Positions 11,158 through 22,112 of a DNA stretch of 64,000 bases are shown piece by piece. The notes under the pieces are model-generated. The model had not been told where the DNA came from. It did no database searches and was given only the letters and a program-made list of their open reading frames with translations. Source of the stretch: Harmothoe impar (lineage: Eukaryota > Annelida > Polychaeta > Phyllodocida > Polynoidae); the NCBI GenBank assembly GCA_947462335.1, contig OX381709.1:70424609-70488608 (forward strand), read 5' to 3'. Numbering within the stretch: the stretch's first letter is position 1; every line of letters begins with the position of its first letter. A program made the position numbers and the translations under genes.

Positions 11158-13721
11158 AGAGGCGTCGGGTATCTAAAGTACAGTCCTTTTAAATCAATAC
11201 CGTCCAGATGTTTTTTCATTACCATCATGATTTTTATCGTTTCGGGTATTTCTGCTCAGCGTGTGTTGGTTTTTCTATCAATTAGTCATACCCCTCTGGC
11301 ATCACTTGTATATCAGGCAATAGCTCGTGAGTGCAGTTAGATAAACATGTCAACATTTTTCAATGTAATTCTCTTCAGAAGTGAGTGTGAAACAGTTCAC
11401 AATTGAAAAGTAAAGGCATCCAAAATTTGGTCAAGTGATTTCTCGTTACTACCTTTCATCGTGATGTCGCATTGAAACATCATTACCAGTCCCATAGTTA
11501 ATCATTCTCCACTATTGGGGGACTAGGTTAGCACTTTCTGTGGCTGACCTGCAGCTATCCTCTTACAACGTACCTGAGGGAGTGTTTGAAAAGAGTACTG
11601 TGGGGTATTACTGACAAGGGATTATCACGAGCACCCTGGCAATTCTAGGCCACTTAGGCTCAGGGTAGCCAGTGACCCTTTAAGACCTTCCCTGTTCCCC
11701 TCAAGGACAAAAGAGTTTGAAAATCAAATTTTGATTAGGATCATTTCTTTTCACAGTTAAGCTCAATTTGAGATCATCATTCAGCGCAGGATTGGTGTAA
11801 GTTTTGCCAAAATGTAAGAGGAATTGGACCCAGATTTCCAGCTTCACCTATGTGAGTTTTTATGAACCTTAAACAGAATTCTGTGGTCAATGTAAGTTCC
11901 TCTGTCGGCTAAAACAGTCACTGTTGAACTGAATCTCAATGCCACCAAAATGGCAGGGGTTGCCAGGAATGCCAATATGTTTGTACAGTTTTGGATACCA
12001 CAGGCAGCCTGTATAGTTGAGATAAAGATGATAAGAATCAATTATTGGGGTTTTCTTTGACACTGCATTGTAGAAATATGTTCTGTTTATTAGCATAGCC
12101 ATTTCCCTAGTAATTTGGACTCTTTGGGTATCTTTAACAATTGAGAGGAAGTGTGATGAGGATCGTATTCTATGGATGGGTAAAAAGAAGTACTCAATAA
12201 AGTTCATAGAAATGGCACCAGGAGGAAAACTCCTTACGGTGCCAGCAATATCTCGCGGTACTCTCGAAAATAGTTCCGATTAAATATAGTGTTTAAACCA
12301 ATGCACTCAAATGCTATTGCAAGATTGCGACGCATGCTTGGCTAAATTACATAACATTGGGGAAACATAAAGCAGAAGAACAAGAAGAAATCAGTGGCCC
12401 ACACAAGACAATCTGCCAACAAATACGAGTTTGTCCTGAGGCTATTTGAATTATCTACATCACTTTCACCAATATATGTAGGTAGAGTCAACGAAAGCAT
12501 TGAAACTTAATAACTGAGACATCATTTTGCGATAATGAGACAGACAGAATATGCTCCTAGAGAAATTTCAAAAGTTCTGAATTTCTGTTACTTCCAAAAT
12601 CGATATTTCATATGAATTAAATTTGCTATCAGGACAAACTAGTATTTGTACAATTAAAAGACTGTGAATACTGCTCCCTGGCTCGTACTCCATATGTGGT
12701 ACCGTTGTACACAATACCCCTGTGACCAAGGCATATATCTCCTACTGTAAAACCTACTTCATAAGCTGAGTTTATTGGGGGTAGCCGGCCTGTTCTACTA
12801 CGTTCTTTCGCAAAGTAATTTGGGGGGGGGGGAGCATTTAATTTATCCCAGGAAATCTAGTTTAAAACTATTCAAAAGAAAATGGTTGGAAAGATTCTGA
12901 AAAGTGGGAGTCAGCTTAAAGGTGTATTCCACTGCTAAAGTTAACTATGTTATCTTTGTTCATGTGAGTAATGGATGAAGGATAGCCAGTCAATTTGTCG
13001 GTAGTGGAATACCTCCTTTATGAGGAAAGTCAGTTTATGAAGAAGGTTTTACAGTATTATCACTCTTCTCTTCACAAGATATATGTACAGGCACACCATG
13101 TGTACATGTTGATTAATACGTGGATCTCCCACCACAGCTGCATGCCCATCTCCCGTCACAAGCTGTACACTGTTTAACCTGGCCACCTCTCATCACTGCT
13201 CGGACCCTCCTCTATCAGCCAATCAGATTTGAGCATTTTCCGCTGGTAGCCGCAGCCCCAATACTGTAATCACGTGTCTCCTCAGGTACCAGCCAGACCC
13301 TGTTGCCATCACTGAGTCTGCTTTACCTGTGTCTTCTATTCACCAATTTCCTTTTCATAGGTAATCTACTTTTCAGCTAATATTGGGAACTATTGAATTT
13401 CATCGTGAAAATTCTTGGGAGCAATCTCCCAGGTACTTCCATCCTGTAGGTAATTGGGGCAGGAAATGCATCTTTTGACCTTAAAGTTAGTATATTCGAT
13501 GATTAGGGTCGGAAGTCTTTGAAATTAAACCAGGTTGTTAATCAGGTTTATCTTTCCTTTTCATGGGAGGGGCCTGCCAATCTCATTTCCTTTGAATATT
13601 CTTTATATCTAAATCATCTCAGTGCCTAATTTATATGATTGCCACCTGTCCTATATAGTACAAGCAATATGTGCATGATTTTCAAGGCAGTGTGAATTTT
13701 TTCGTAAAAGCAAGAGACTTC
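11158..13721. other. No confident gene
   Basis: Mostly AT-rich sequence. A GC-richer patch at 13190-13360 holds a CCAAT motif (ccaatcag), a CACGTG E-box and a possible 75-nt exon. None of these is strong enough to call a promoter or a gene. Confidence 0.4.
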
Positions 13722-14097
13722 GCATGTCTCAAGTCCATATCCACAACGACAAAATCAGAGGTGGGGCCACCGCAAAATATCGTTATTTTGCCTGTAGCAG
13801 CCATTTTAAGTCGGCCATTACCAAAACATCTGTTTTCTTCAATCAAACAGCAACTAAATGCAGTACTGCAACAAAAAAGGTGTCTAGACCTATGTTGTCA
13901 GGGTCACAGAATATAATTATGCAATTAGAAATGGTGTAGTATGGCTAGTTTGACTATGGTGGCCATTTTGGTTCGCCATTACCAAAAGTTGTGTGGTCCT
14001 TGATAACTTCACAACCAAATGGAGTATTGAAGCAAGTAAGGTGTCTATACCCACATTTCCAGGGTCAAGGAATAATGTGATGCCATCAGACAATGTT
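13722..14097 (+). repeat. Dispersed repeat, inverted partner of 11-375
   Basis: Second copy of the repeat at 11-375, in opposite orientation. It reads through two half-units, each with 'gccattaccaaaa' and 'aaggtgtctaga/tacc', and ends in 'aataatgtgatgccatca'. The two copies could pair across about 13 kb. Confidence 0.8.
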
Positions 14098-14113
14098 TAT
14101 TATGCATAGTTTC

Positions 14114-14334
14114 ACCAGGAAGTTGTTTCACCTCAAATGACAATAATTTGTGGACCCCACAAATGCTATATGGACTATGGCAAATGCTTTATGGGTGTGG
14201 CAAATGCTCTATATGATGGTTGGGTACCCTGTGATTAAGCATTATGCGACACCCATAAAACATTTGAGAGGATCCATATATCATTTGCAGGCCTCACTAA
14301 ATTATTTTCATTTGAGGTGAAACAGCCTTCTGAA
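14114..14334. mobile_element. TIR element (MITE)
   Basis: The left end 'gttgtttcacctcaaatga' (about 14122) is inverted at the right as 'tcatttgaggtgaaacagcc' (about 14309-14328). Internal words 'atgctatatgga' and 'tccatatatcat' continue the inverted symmetry. It is about 220 bp long and non-coding. Confidence 0.75.
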
Positions 14335-15034
14335 AAACAATGTCTGGTTACCCGTAGCAGTGAATATGTATATCAAGGTGACAAAACTAATATTATCATG
14401 GTCATATAACAATACCATGCTATCAGTCGTATGGTATCAGACTATATGGCTTATTTCTCAAGTATTAGACATTCATATTTGCCGTGGCTATTATGACATA
14501 CACTCAGCTACTCGTAGGGTATCTATTACGTGGACTACAACGGTTCTGACTGTTGTAGTAAGCCTATGTGTGTTTACAGTAGGTGAGTCTGTTTAGGCCA
14601 AAGGAGTGTTTAGGCCAAAGGAGTGTTATATTGCAGAATTGGCACCATTGTTGCAACCTGGTTCTGAAATAGAATACGACCAGTGTATTGGTAATGATAG
14701 TTACTATAATATTGCTACACATTTCAGAGGAGGCAAAAGAACATAATAGCTAAAGGAAGATCCAGCTGGCCAATGGACAGCATTCTTCAGCAATTATGAC
14801 TTCAGTTACTGCTGTCTTAATTCATGTTGAATTGATAATGACATGGTAGTGGATAGTGGAATTGTATGCAGGCCTGTAAATGCGATTCGCTTGGATCCAA
14901 TTGGGCTGGGAGGATGTAATTATACATTGAAACAGCTGATCCAATTGTCCATTTATGGTAATAAGATGGTTTCATGGTAAGAAAAACATATACACCCAAT
15001 CTTTTTGTAACTAGTTAATTACAATACAATTATT

Positions 15035-15176
15035 TGGCAGGGCTGCATTAATTATCATGCCGACCCTATAGGTATGATATAGTCAGGAAGGGTCATACGT
15101 AAACGCACCAGGGCTGCATTCGTGCATCATGACGACAAATCACATGAAAGCACTATGCGGCTCTTAAGCGTTAAAG
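15035..15176. mobile_element. Double-hairpin MITE, partial copy
   Basis: Contains the family words 'agggctgcatt..tatcatgccgaccct' and 'agggctgcattcgtgcatcatgacgac', then the right-end words 'aaagcactatgcggctctta'. The left terminal repeat is missing or too decayed to place. Confidence 0.6.
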
Positions 15177-15952
15177 GCACAGATCTCGGTAACCCTCCAG
15201 AGACAGTCTGAGTGGAGTCAGGACAGACCTGTACTTAGCCCTATGACTATAGGGGTGGTGGGGATTTAAACCAGGAAGCTAGCTATCCCAAGGCATCTTC
15301 ATGTCCTGAAACATTCATTAGTGGTTTAGGAAATGCCACACTACTAGTATGGTAACATGGGGCCACATTATGTTTCCGGATGTGGCTGCATGTGGGCGAA
15401 CCAAGGTGCTGTTACTTAACCCACTCAAGGCACAATTATACGTTTATATAAACTAACCATGAACCAGTACTCACAGCTGGCCTCTGTGGTCAAGTACATG
15501 GCACTTCTGGTTTAGACTTCCATACCCTGGGTACGGATCCCATGTAGAAAAGATGTTTTGATATGCCTGATACACATTTTTTTATTTCTTAAGCTATTCT
15601 GATATTTCAAGGGGAAAAGTACTGATAGTTACGTTTAAGGATTTTACATAAAATCTCAGAAAAACATGGGAACCTAATGGAATTCGGTCCATATATTTGC
15701 ATATGTATGATGAAAATAGAAAAAAATATAATATGAGCTGTGTCATACGTTTCACTTTGAACAGGTCAAACTCCCATCACTCCCATCCCATCAAACTCAA
15801 CTTATTTTTTTGAAATACAAGATTTCCTATGCTTTAGCACTGAAGGGCCGTATTCAATGCCCCCATTGAAAATGATGGGGCCGTATTCAATGGGATAAGA
15901 AAAAATAGGTTTTCCTTCATTAAATGGCTTCAAATAAAAAAAATAAACACAA

Positions 15953-16093
15953 ATGCCAACTTCATTGATACTGCTCTGATGTATTTCACTCCTGGGGGCT
16001 GGGGCACATCCCACTCAGCCTGCGGCGTTGTGGGATACTGCCCCAGCCCCCACTCGTGAAATACAACAGAGACAGTATCAATGGGCATTGGGA
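15953..16093. repeat. Near-perfect palindrome, about 68-bp arms
   Basis: Symmetric about 16020. 'ttgatactg.tctg.tgtatttcac', 'tgggggctgggg' and 'atcccac' on the left reappear inverted on the right. This is probably a foldback transposable element. Such a palindrome would extrude as a cruciform. Confidence 0.75.
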
Positions 16094-16237
16094 TTTGTCT
16101 ATCTATTTGCCTGCTTAGCCCACGTGGCCGCATGCCTGACTCTCTTTCTCAATGTTGTGAGTTCGGGGTTTTGGTGGAAACAGTTTCAACAACGAGTCAT
16201 GTTTATAAACAGGTGAAGTATGTGAGACTTCATATGC

Positions 16238-16312
16238 CCTTGGTCGTCATGATGCATGAATGCAGCCCTGTTGAGTAACTCGCCGGTGCTGCATTCAAGC
16301 ATCATGCCGACC
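16238..16312. mobile_element. Double-hairpin MITE, single hairpin retained
   Basis: A well preserved hairpin: 'ggtcgtcatgatgcatgaat' followed after the 'gagtaactcgcc' loop region by 'gtgctgcattcaagcatcat'. Only one of the two family hairpins is clear. Confidence 0.6.
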
Positions 16313-16807
16313 CTGTGCATAGATCATAACTGGATCTGCATCTGAGATGTTTAATGAAACTGTATAAGGCCACCTAAGGATAATCAGGCTGGGTTATAGA
16401 GATGGTAATAAGATGCTGGACTCGTGGGGCCTTGAAGGAGTCCAGTATTGCAACACTCTGGAAACAACTCCGATAATGCCAGACGCCCCCCCCCCTGCTG
16501 TCTGGGTATACTGAACTCTGAATGGAGAATCCTGACATGAAGCCATACTGGCTGACCCTATGTTAATTCGCCAAAAGAAATGTGTGTTTTGTTGTAGACA
16601 GTTGGTATACGCCAATTTGAAACCTGATGAAACCAACATAGCCCAGTGGGACCTAATTCATTTTGGTTTAGAACTAGAAGTCGTGATATTGGCATGAACG
16701 GGCTGTGTCCAAATCACGTGTCCTGGATTCAACAGGTGTGCTTCAATTACTTCTCCGGTGAAATTAAGCTAAACACGTGTGGTATTGCAGCCATGCAGCG
16801 AAGGTCG

Positions 16808-16920
16808 CCTGGGCCTCATTCAGAACGATTCGTCAGTCATCGGATTTTTTCCTGTAGAGTTTATAGTAGACTTTTTATTCTGAGAAATACATTAGTCGTT
16901 CTGAATCAGACCCCTGGTAA
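16808..16920. mobile_element. Short TIR element (MITE)
   Basis: The left end 'gggcctcattcagaacgatt' is inverted at the right end as 'agtcgttctgaatcagaccc'. About 110 bp, non-coding. It lies in the middle of a 123-codon chance open frame (16646-17017), which argues against that frame being a gene. The same terminal words recur in 17380-17609. Confidence 0.65.
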
Positions 16921-17243
16921 TCTGATCCTTCTGTTGTTGTATCACCTCACTATCCGACATGAACAAAATTGTAAGGTATTAAGGTGCACCAACGGAAACA
17001 TAATGATTATTGAATGATATAGCAGCAAATTGAGGGTAAGGTGATATGATGTGATTTTCTTCAGGCTGCACAGATGTTTTACAAAGTGATACTAATTACA
17101 ATTATCCCATAACATACCCTGAGAAAAAAAAATAGTCCTGATAATTATCTGCCAATTCGCATCACCGCATGAAATAAAACCAATTTTATACTTCAATTTC
17201 CACTGACTTAATCACATGATACCTTCCCTTCTTTGTCCGTTAG

Positions 17244-17300
17244 CACCGACACGCCCCCCAACAACAACACCGGAACCCACCCTAGAGCCACGAGAATCAG
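17244..17300 (+). CDS. Olfactomedin-domain gene, Pro/Thr-rich linker exon (internal)
   Basis: A pyrimidine-rich acceptor (ctttgtccgttag) and a consensus donor (gtgagt at 17301) bound 57 nt. The frame used here reads PTRPPTTTPEPTLEPRES, a proline/threonine-rich, probably O-glycosylated linker. The exon has phase 1 at both ends. Its trailing G joins exactly to the AC at the start of the olfactomedin exon (21103) to give GAC TGT, i.e. S-D-C, keeping the frame. Extracellular olfactomedin proteins such as gliomedin carry low-complexity linkers before the domain, so position and composition fit. The assignment to the same gene is inferred from phase, strand and composition. Exons upstream of it were not identified. 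Confidence 0.55.
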
Positions 17301-17379
17301 GTGAGTAGGATGTTTTTATAAATATTTTTATCTACACTATCTCCCATCAATTGATACGATTTTCAGTGTTGTGGGACCA

Positions 17380-17609
17380 TTCTGGAGGCTCATTCAGAAC
17401 AACGGACGTGGTCGTAGGGAACTGGTGACGTGACGAAACCTGTTTGACAACCACTAGTGAAATTTCGTTCACAAGATTTCATATACAAATCTATAGAAAA
17501 TTAATGTAAATTTTGCCAGCTACAAATACCCTCGTCAATTGCAAATATTGCAATATTGACGAAAATCGCAATGTGATAATTAAAGAGTTTGTTCTGAAAG
17601 GGCCTCTAG
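17380..17609. mobile_element. TIR element (MITE) in the olfactomedin intron
   Basis: The left end 'ggaggctcattcagaacaa' and right end 'ttgttctgaaagggcctcta' are inverted repeats related to the ends of 16808-16920. It sits about 80 bp downstream of the linker exon's donor. Non-coding. Confidence 0.65.
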
Positions 17610-20600
17610 GCTGTTCTGTCAGAGTAGAATCTTGAGTTGTCATAATTAGATGTTCGTTAGAACGTGTCAGAAAAGTGTAATTTGGGGCGTTGCCATCTAA
17701 GGCAAATATCTGCATATCAAGTTATCGTCAAATGATTGGGGCTATTACACAATGCTATTTTACCTGCTCATCACAAACTATACATATACCTGTATAATTA
17801 TGTATATATGCATGGTATTATACCGGTTATGCATTTGGTTTTCATTTACAAAAACGACAGACATGGCCAATTGTAGCTTTTGACTATCACATCTTCTGGA
17901 ACACCTTTTACTAGTGCCCTAATCTTGATCGGCATTATAGTGAAGACTCCACATTACTAGTAAACTAGGAGTAATGGCACGTGTACTAGATCTCGGCGCA
18001 GCTACCCAAGCACGTGGGTGCTTTTGTTTGACGCCAGACTCGGCTTTGTGATGTAGGAGCAGAGAGAACTCGAATATCCTTTATAAATACATTAAGTTAC
18101 CATCATATTGTGATGATAATGATAGCAGTTAGATAATAATCAAAAGTTTAAATATATTTTGATATCACTAAGGTGTGGACGAATCCAGCTTGCCCTGATA
18201 AAACTGATATGTTAGACAGCTATCGATGCCTGGAGTTGATCGGCATGGTACAGAGGGTGGGGCGTCATTACTAGTGGTCCCACCCTCCGGGCCTACCATA
18301 GGGTCAGCTGACGAACTCGTGAAATATCAAAAAAAAAATCGTCACTTTCTTTTTGCATTCGACAAGGGTACTCCTCATCATCAATAGGTGGTGCATAGAT
18401 GCATGTTTCTATGTATTTCAATGTTTCTGAAAGAGACTCCTTATTATGATTGTCAAGCCGCAAATCACCCACCAGTTCGCCAAGTTTTTCGAATGACCAT
18501 CATGGGCAGGGTATTCCAAACCCTACAAAATCTTGCACATCAGCGTTCCACAAGTTGGATATGACCATTGCCTGTAGTCGGACGATGTTGTACCCGCACC
18601 AAATATAAATAGAGTCAATAGCAGTCGTAAGCACTAAGCCCAGAAAGCTGTGTTTCCGGTTACCCGAAACGCATATTAATTTTGAGATACTAATATTAAA
18701 ATCCAACTAATATCGAGATGTTCTAACCATGTGACCTCTTTCCTTGGCGTTGACACTTGACATAATTAGTCTGGGAGGCAATCAATATATCCGGATATCC
18801 GGTAGCAAACTTCATAATCACGCATTGGAGCCGACTATAGCTTGTGAACAATTATTATTTAGGCCAGGGTACACCTGAATATAGTTTGATGATGGCAAAA
18901 ATAAGAACCGATTCTATTTTGGTATCCCCCCTTTAAGCAATGTGATTGATACATGGTTTTTTTTTCAATTGCACACCCCCCCCCCTCAATGAAACCCTCA
19001 CAAGCAGCTGTGGTTATTTGCTAAACACCACATGTTATGTCAAAGTATAATATGATAAACATATTTATTTACAACACATAATAACAGTAATTGGTAATAC
19101 ATTATGGCTACATGGGAGGTAACTGTTTGTTCATATAATAGGCCTAAACTTAATTATTACGATTATATTTTCTGAGAATAGTGAAATTGATTTAGTTTAG
19201 GATATCATTCAAAGCATCTTTCTGGGCTGGTTATACCATGCGTTGGCTCTTCTACATTGTCCGAAGGCCCAACGATAGACTAGCCAAGAAATGGCTAGCT
19301 TTGTTTTCATGAATTTGTTAGAATTCTCTAGTTATTAATCTATCATAATAAGACTAAAACCAGCAGTGAGCTGGTTGCTGGTGCTGTGCTGCAGTGGGCT
19401 GGAACAAGCGAATTGCAATGCATTTTGGACGTGGTGCGAATCCCTAATAGCATGGCTGCCATGACATTATTAGTGTATAGATATTCTCAACACTAGTCTG
19501 GGGGTCTGGAATGAACTAGGGTCAGGGTTCTGATTCACAAGGTTTCAACAGGTGTTATCAATAGTGTAGCATTCAGGTAATCTTTCCAACGATGCACTAT
19601 CTTTTGGACATGGATTGAGATGCCAGAGTATTTTGGGTGGCTTTTGTATCTAGGAACGAGGAAACACAAACAATTTAGGATATTACCTAATTTAATACCA
19701 TTTTCTTGGACGTTTTCATATGTTAAAAAACATTTTCGAACATGCTTTTTGCATCCTAAACTTCTTTTTGTATTCGAGGTACATTGCATTGAACTCGGAT
19801 TCTAATCACAGATATCAAAGCCATTTCACCTTCAATATACGAGTAACGTTTCTGACGATATTCCCAATTTCAATGTCCTTTAAATCATAAAATGTAATTT
19901 CTTCTTTTGAATCAGCTTCCTGGTAAACTTGAATTGCTGGACCCTGTTCCCAACATAAAACCACCAGTTGCCACCACATTGTCAGGTGCAGGCAGCACGT
20001 GTCAATAATCCACACCAGCAGCTCTAGTGTTTGCAATCCCTTTTAGACCTGGTAGTCAAATGCTTTATTTACCTTCGTTTAAAAAGGGAGAAAATATAAT
20101 GAGGTTTCTGGCGATGGCTTTGTGAAGGTAGTGTTTCTGACAGCACCAGTGTCTTAAGGTAATACGAGATAACACAAGTGACAGTCAGATTTTGCGCTTT
20201 AACTACATTATAATATTCCCTGATTTAAATGATAGTTTTCACAGTTTCTATCAAAGGTTTTCGACCGAAGGTGAACGTTAATCATGTTGTTGATAGAATA
20301 GGTTAACATGGTGTGTACATCAAAGTATGATATGAAGCAATAAACTGGTTTAAGTAGATAATATCAGGAGATCAAGTAGAAATAATCAATTTTCATATAA
20401 CAATACTCCATTTGACTCATTTGTGCCTCATGTATGATTGATATCAGTAAGGTTATGGACTATTGATATCTGCATGTATTTATTCAGAAAAAAAGTTAAA
20501 TTGAAATGGTTACACCGCTACACCGGTACCCAATTTAGATAGCATAGTCTGTCATTAACAATGCTCATTCCTCCAATTGTCAATGGACAATTGCATTTGT

Positions 20601-20650
20601 TTATAGAATTCTATTTTGTCTGAAGAACCTTTGAATTGAATTGAATTACT
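17610..20650 (+). other. Inferred intron of the olfactomedin-domain gene, no gene inside
   Basis: AT-rich sequence between the linker exon and the last exon. Small palindromes (for example about 18250-18300) and a C run near 18976 are seen. No open frame here has domain-like features. Confidence 0.4.
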
Positions 20651-20710
20651 GTCTCCCTGCAGACTGTTTTGTGAGGATGGTGAGCACACCGTAGTGCCAG
20701 TGCTATGTAG
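20651..20710 (+). pseudogene. Decayed copy of the olfactomedin exon start (pseudo-exon)
   Basis: About 60 bp align without gaps to the acceptor and first codons of the real exon (21091-21150), roughly three quarters identical. Both have 'gtctccct.cag|actgt', then 'agatggtg.gca/c' and 'ccag.gcta'. The acceptor is retained, but in the matching frame the sequence meets TAG after about ten codons. Similarity stops soon after 20705, so only the 5' edge of the exon was duplicated or survives. It could act as a decoy acceptor about 440 bp before the real one. Confidence 0.7.
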
Positions 20711-20794
20711 TTCTCTAGTTCAAATAACAATTATACTAAGGACACCCACAATTTATTGTAGACACTTTTGTAAAAGATGGATGAGCCTTTTAAA

Positions 20795-21028
20795 CTCTTT
20801 AAGGGTGGCAAAATGTATTAATAGATTATGCCCTTGGTCGCCATGATGCATGAATGCAGCACTGGCGAGTAACTCGCCAGTGCTGCATTCAAGCAGCATG
20901 CCGATCATACAGGGTTGAGACACTTCCAAAGGATCAGCATCATCATTATGCACCAATGCATCCCTGGTGAGTCAGTCACTGGGGCTTCATTGCTGCATCA
21001 TGACAACAAATGTCATCTTTTAGCGACA
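20795..21028. mobile_element. Double-hairpin MITE between pseudo-exon and real exon
   Basis: Starts with 'ctctttaagggtggca' and ends with the inverted 'tgtcatcttttagcgaca'. It contains one nearly perfect hairpin (20830-20905, 'aatgcagcactggcgagt' and its complement) and one weaker hairpin (about 20940-21008). It fills most of the gap between the decoy acceptor and the true acceptor at 21101. Confidence 0.75.
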
Positions 21029-21102
21029 TCCCCTTCTTACATGCTTAACCATGTCTTTTTTGAGCAACTGTTTGACTAAGCCTTGTCAATGTCTCCCTAC
21101 AG

Positions 21103-21899
21103 ACTGTCGTATAAAGATGGTGGGCAAGCCGTTATTCCAGCGCTACACCGGCACCTACTGGGGGGCGTGGATGAAGGACCCCAAGACAGACGACCCGTCC
21201 TTGTCCGCCCGCTACTGGTTCACCCGCCACTTCACCGGCAAGATCCTCTACGAGTACCGCAACCTGGAAGACTTCCGCCAGGACCGCATCGCCCGCACCT
21301 ACGAGCTCAAGGAGCTCTACTTCGGCACGGGTCACGTCATCTACGACGGGTCCTTCTACTACCACCGCACCAGTTACAACGAGATCATCCGCTATGACCT
21401 GAGTAAGCAGGCCACTGTGGCCAAGACTAGTCTCAAGTATGGCTCCTTCAGCGGTAAGAATAACTATGTGTACCAGACCGAGTATAACTACTTCGACTTG
21501 GCCGTTGACGAGAACGGCCTCTGGGTGATGTATGGGCAGGAGGATCATCCCATGACGCTCATCGTCCGCAAACTCAACCCGCATAATCTTGTAACCGAGA
21601 AGGCGTGGAATATAACGGTGGATCACCGGTCCTACGGTAATGGCTTCATTACGTGCGGCGTGCTTTACATGGTCAAGAACACGCGCGTTAAGAACACGGT
21701 CATCGACTTCGCCTACGACCTCTATAACAAGCAGCAAATCAACGTGCGCCTCAAGTTCACCAACCCATTCCAGATGAACAACATGATCTCATACAACCCG
21801 CAGGAGAAGCGAATATATGGCTGGGACCGGGGTAACCAACTAACCTACCCACTCCTCATGGACCCACCCTACGCCAACGCGCTCCTGCTGTATAACTAG
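21103..21899 (+). CDS. Olfactomedin-domain protein, last exon (whole OLF domain)
   Basis: The exon follows the acceptor 'caatgtctccctacag' and runs about 264 codons to TAG at 21897-21899. It encodes a complete olfactomedin domain. It starts with the conserved first cysteine (DCRIKMVGKP), then GAWMKDP, the FGTGHVIYDGSFYYHR and IIRYDL blade motifs, FDLAVDENGLWVMYG, the second cysteine in ITCGVLY (183 residues after the first) and ISYNPQEKRIYGWDRG. These are family hallmarks; the domain is a secreted or extracellular five-bladed propeller that binds partner proteins, and the two cysteines normally form its single disulfide. The ATG at 21051 lies in the preceding intron, so no start is called here. 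Only linker exon 17244-17300 is proposed upstream; signal peptide and other exons are not seen. The exon is strikingly GC-rich against its AT-rich surroundings. The exact paralogue (noelin, gliomedin or latrophilin type) cannot be set from this exon. Confidence 0.93.
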
Positions 21900-22036
21900 C
21901 AGCAAGGCAGAAACTCAGCAATGTGACAATTCCTGCACCCGCAGTGCACACACACTAGTCGTCATTGGGAAATGGTCACAGGATAGATGTGTGCAGTTGT
22001 GGAGTACTATTGGGTGAGGTAATATAATATAATATG

Positions 22037-22039
<3 letters not shown>

Positions 22040-22111
<72 letters not shown>
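22040..22111. repeat. (AT)n microsatellite
   Basis: About 36 uninterrupted AT units shortly downstream of the olfactomedin stop codon. A second, interrupted AT stretch lies at 22439-22477. Open frames of alternating Tyr/Ile here are artefacts. Confidence 0.97.

Positions 22112-22112
<1 letters not shown>

Noticed and set aside
13286..13360. 75-nt exon-like segment (acceptor ctcctcag, donor gtaatc)
   Set aside because: It is open in one frame but its phase-2 ends do not match the phase-1 linker exon at 17244, and the donor is weak.
16646..17017. 123-codon + strand open frame
   Set aside because: A MITE (16808-16920) sits in its middle and no family motif is visible; judged chance.
21051..21102. 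ATG at 21051 as the start of the olfactomedin protein
   Set aside because: It lies upstream of a strong splice acceptor at 21101, outside the aligned domain; the exon is expected to be spliced to an upstream exon rather than to start there.
21132..21737. 201-codon - strand open frame across the olfactomedin exon
   Set aside because: Antisense shadow of the GC-rich olfactomedin exon. Its valine/leucine-rich translation has no domain.
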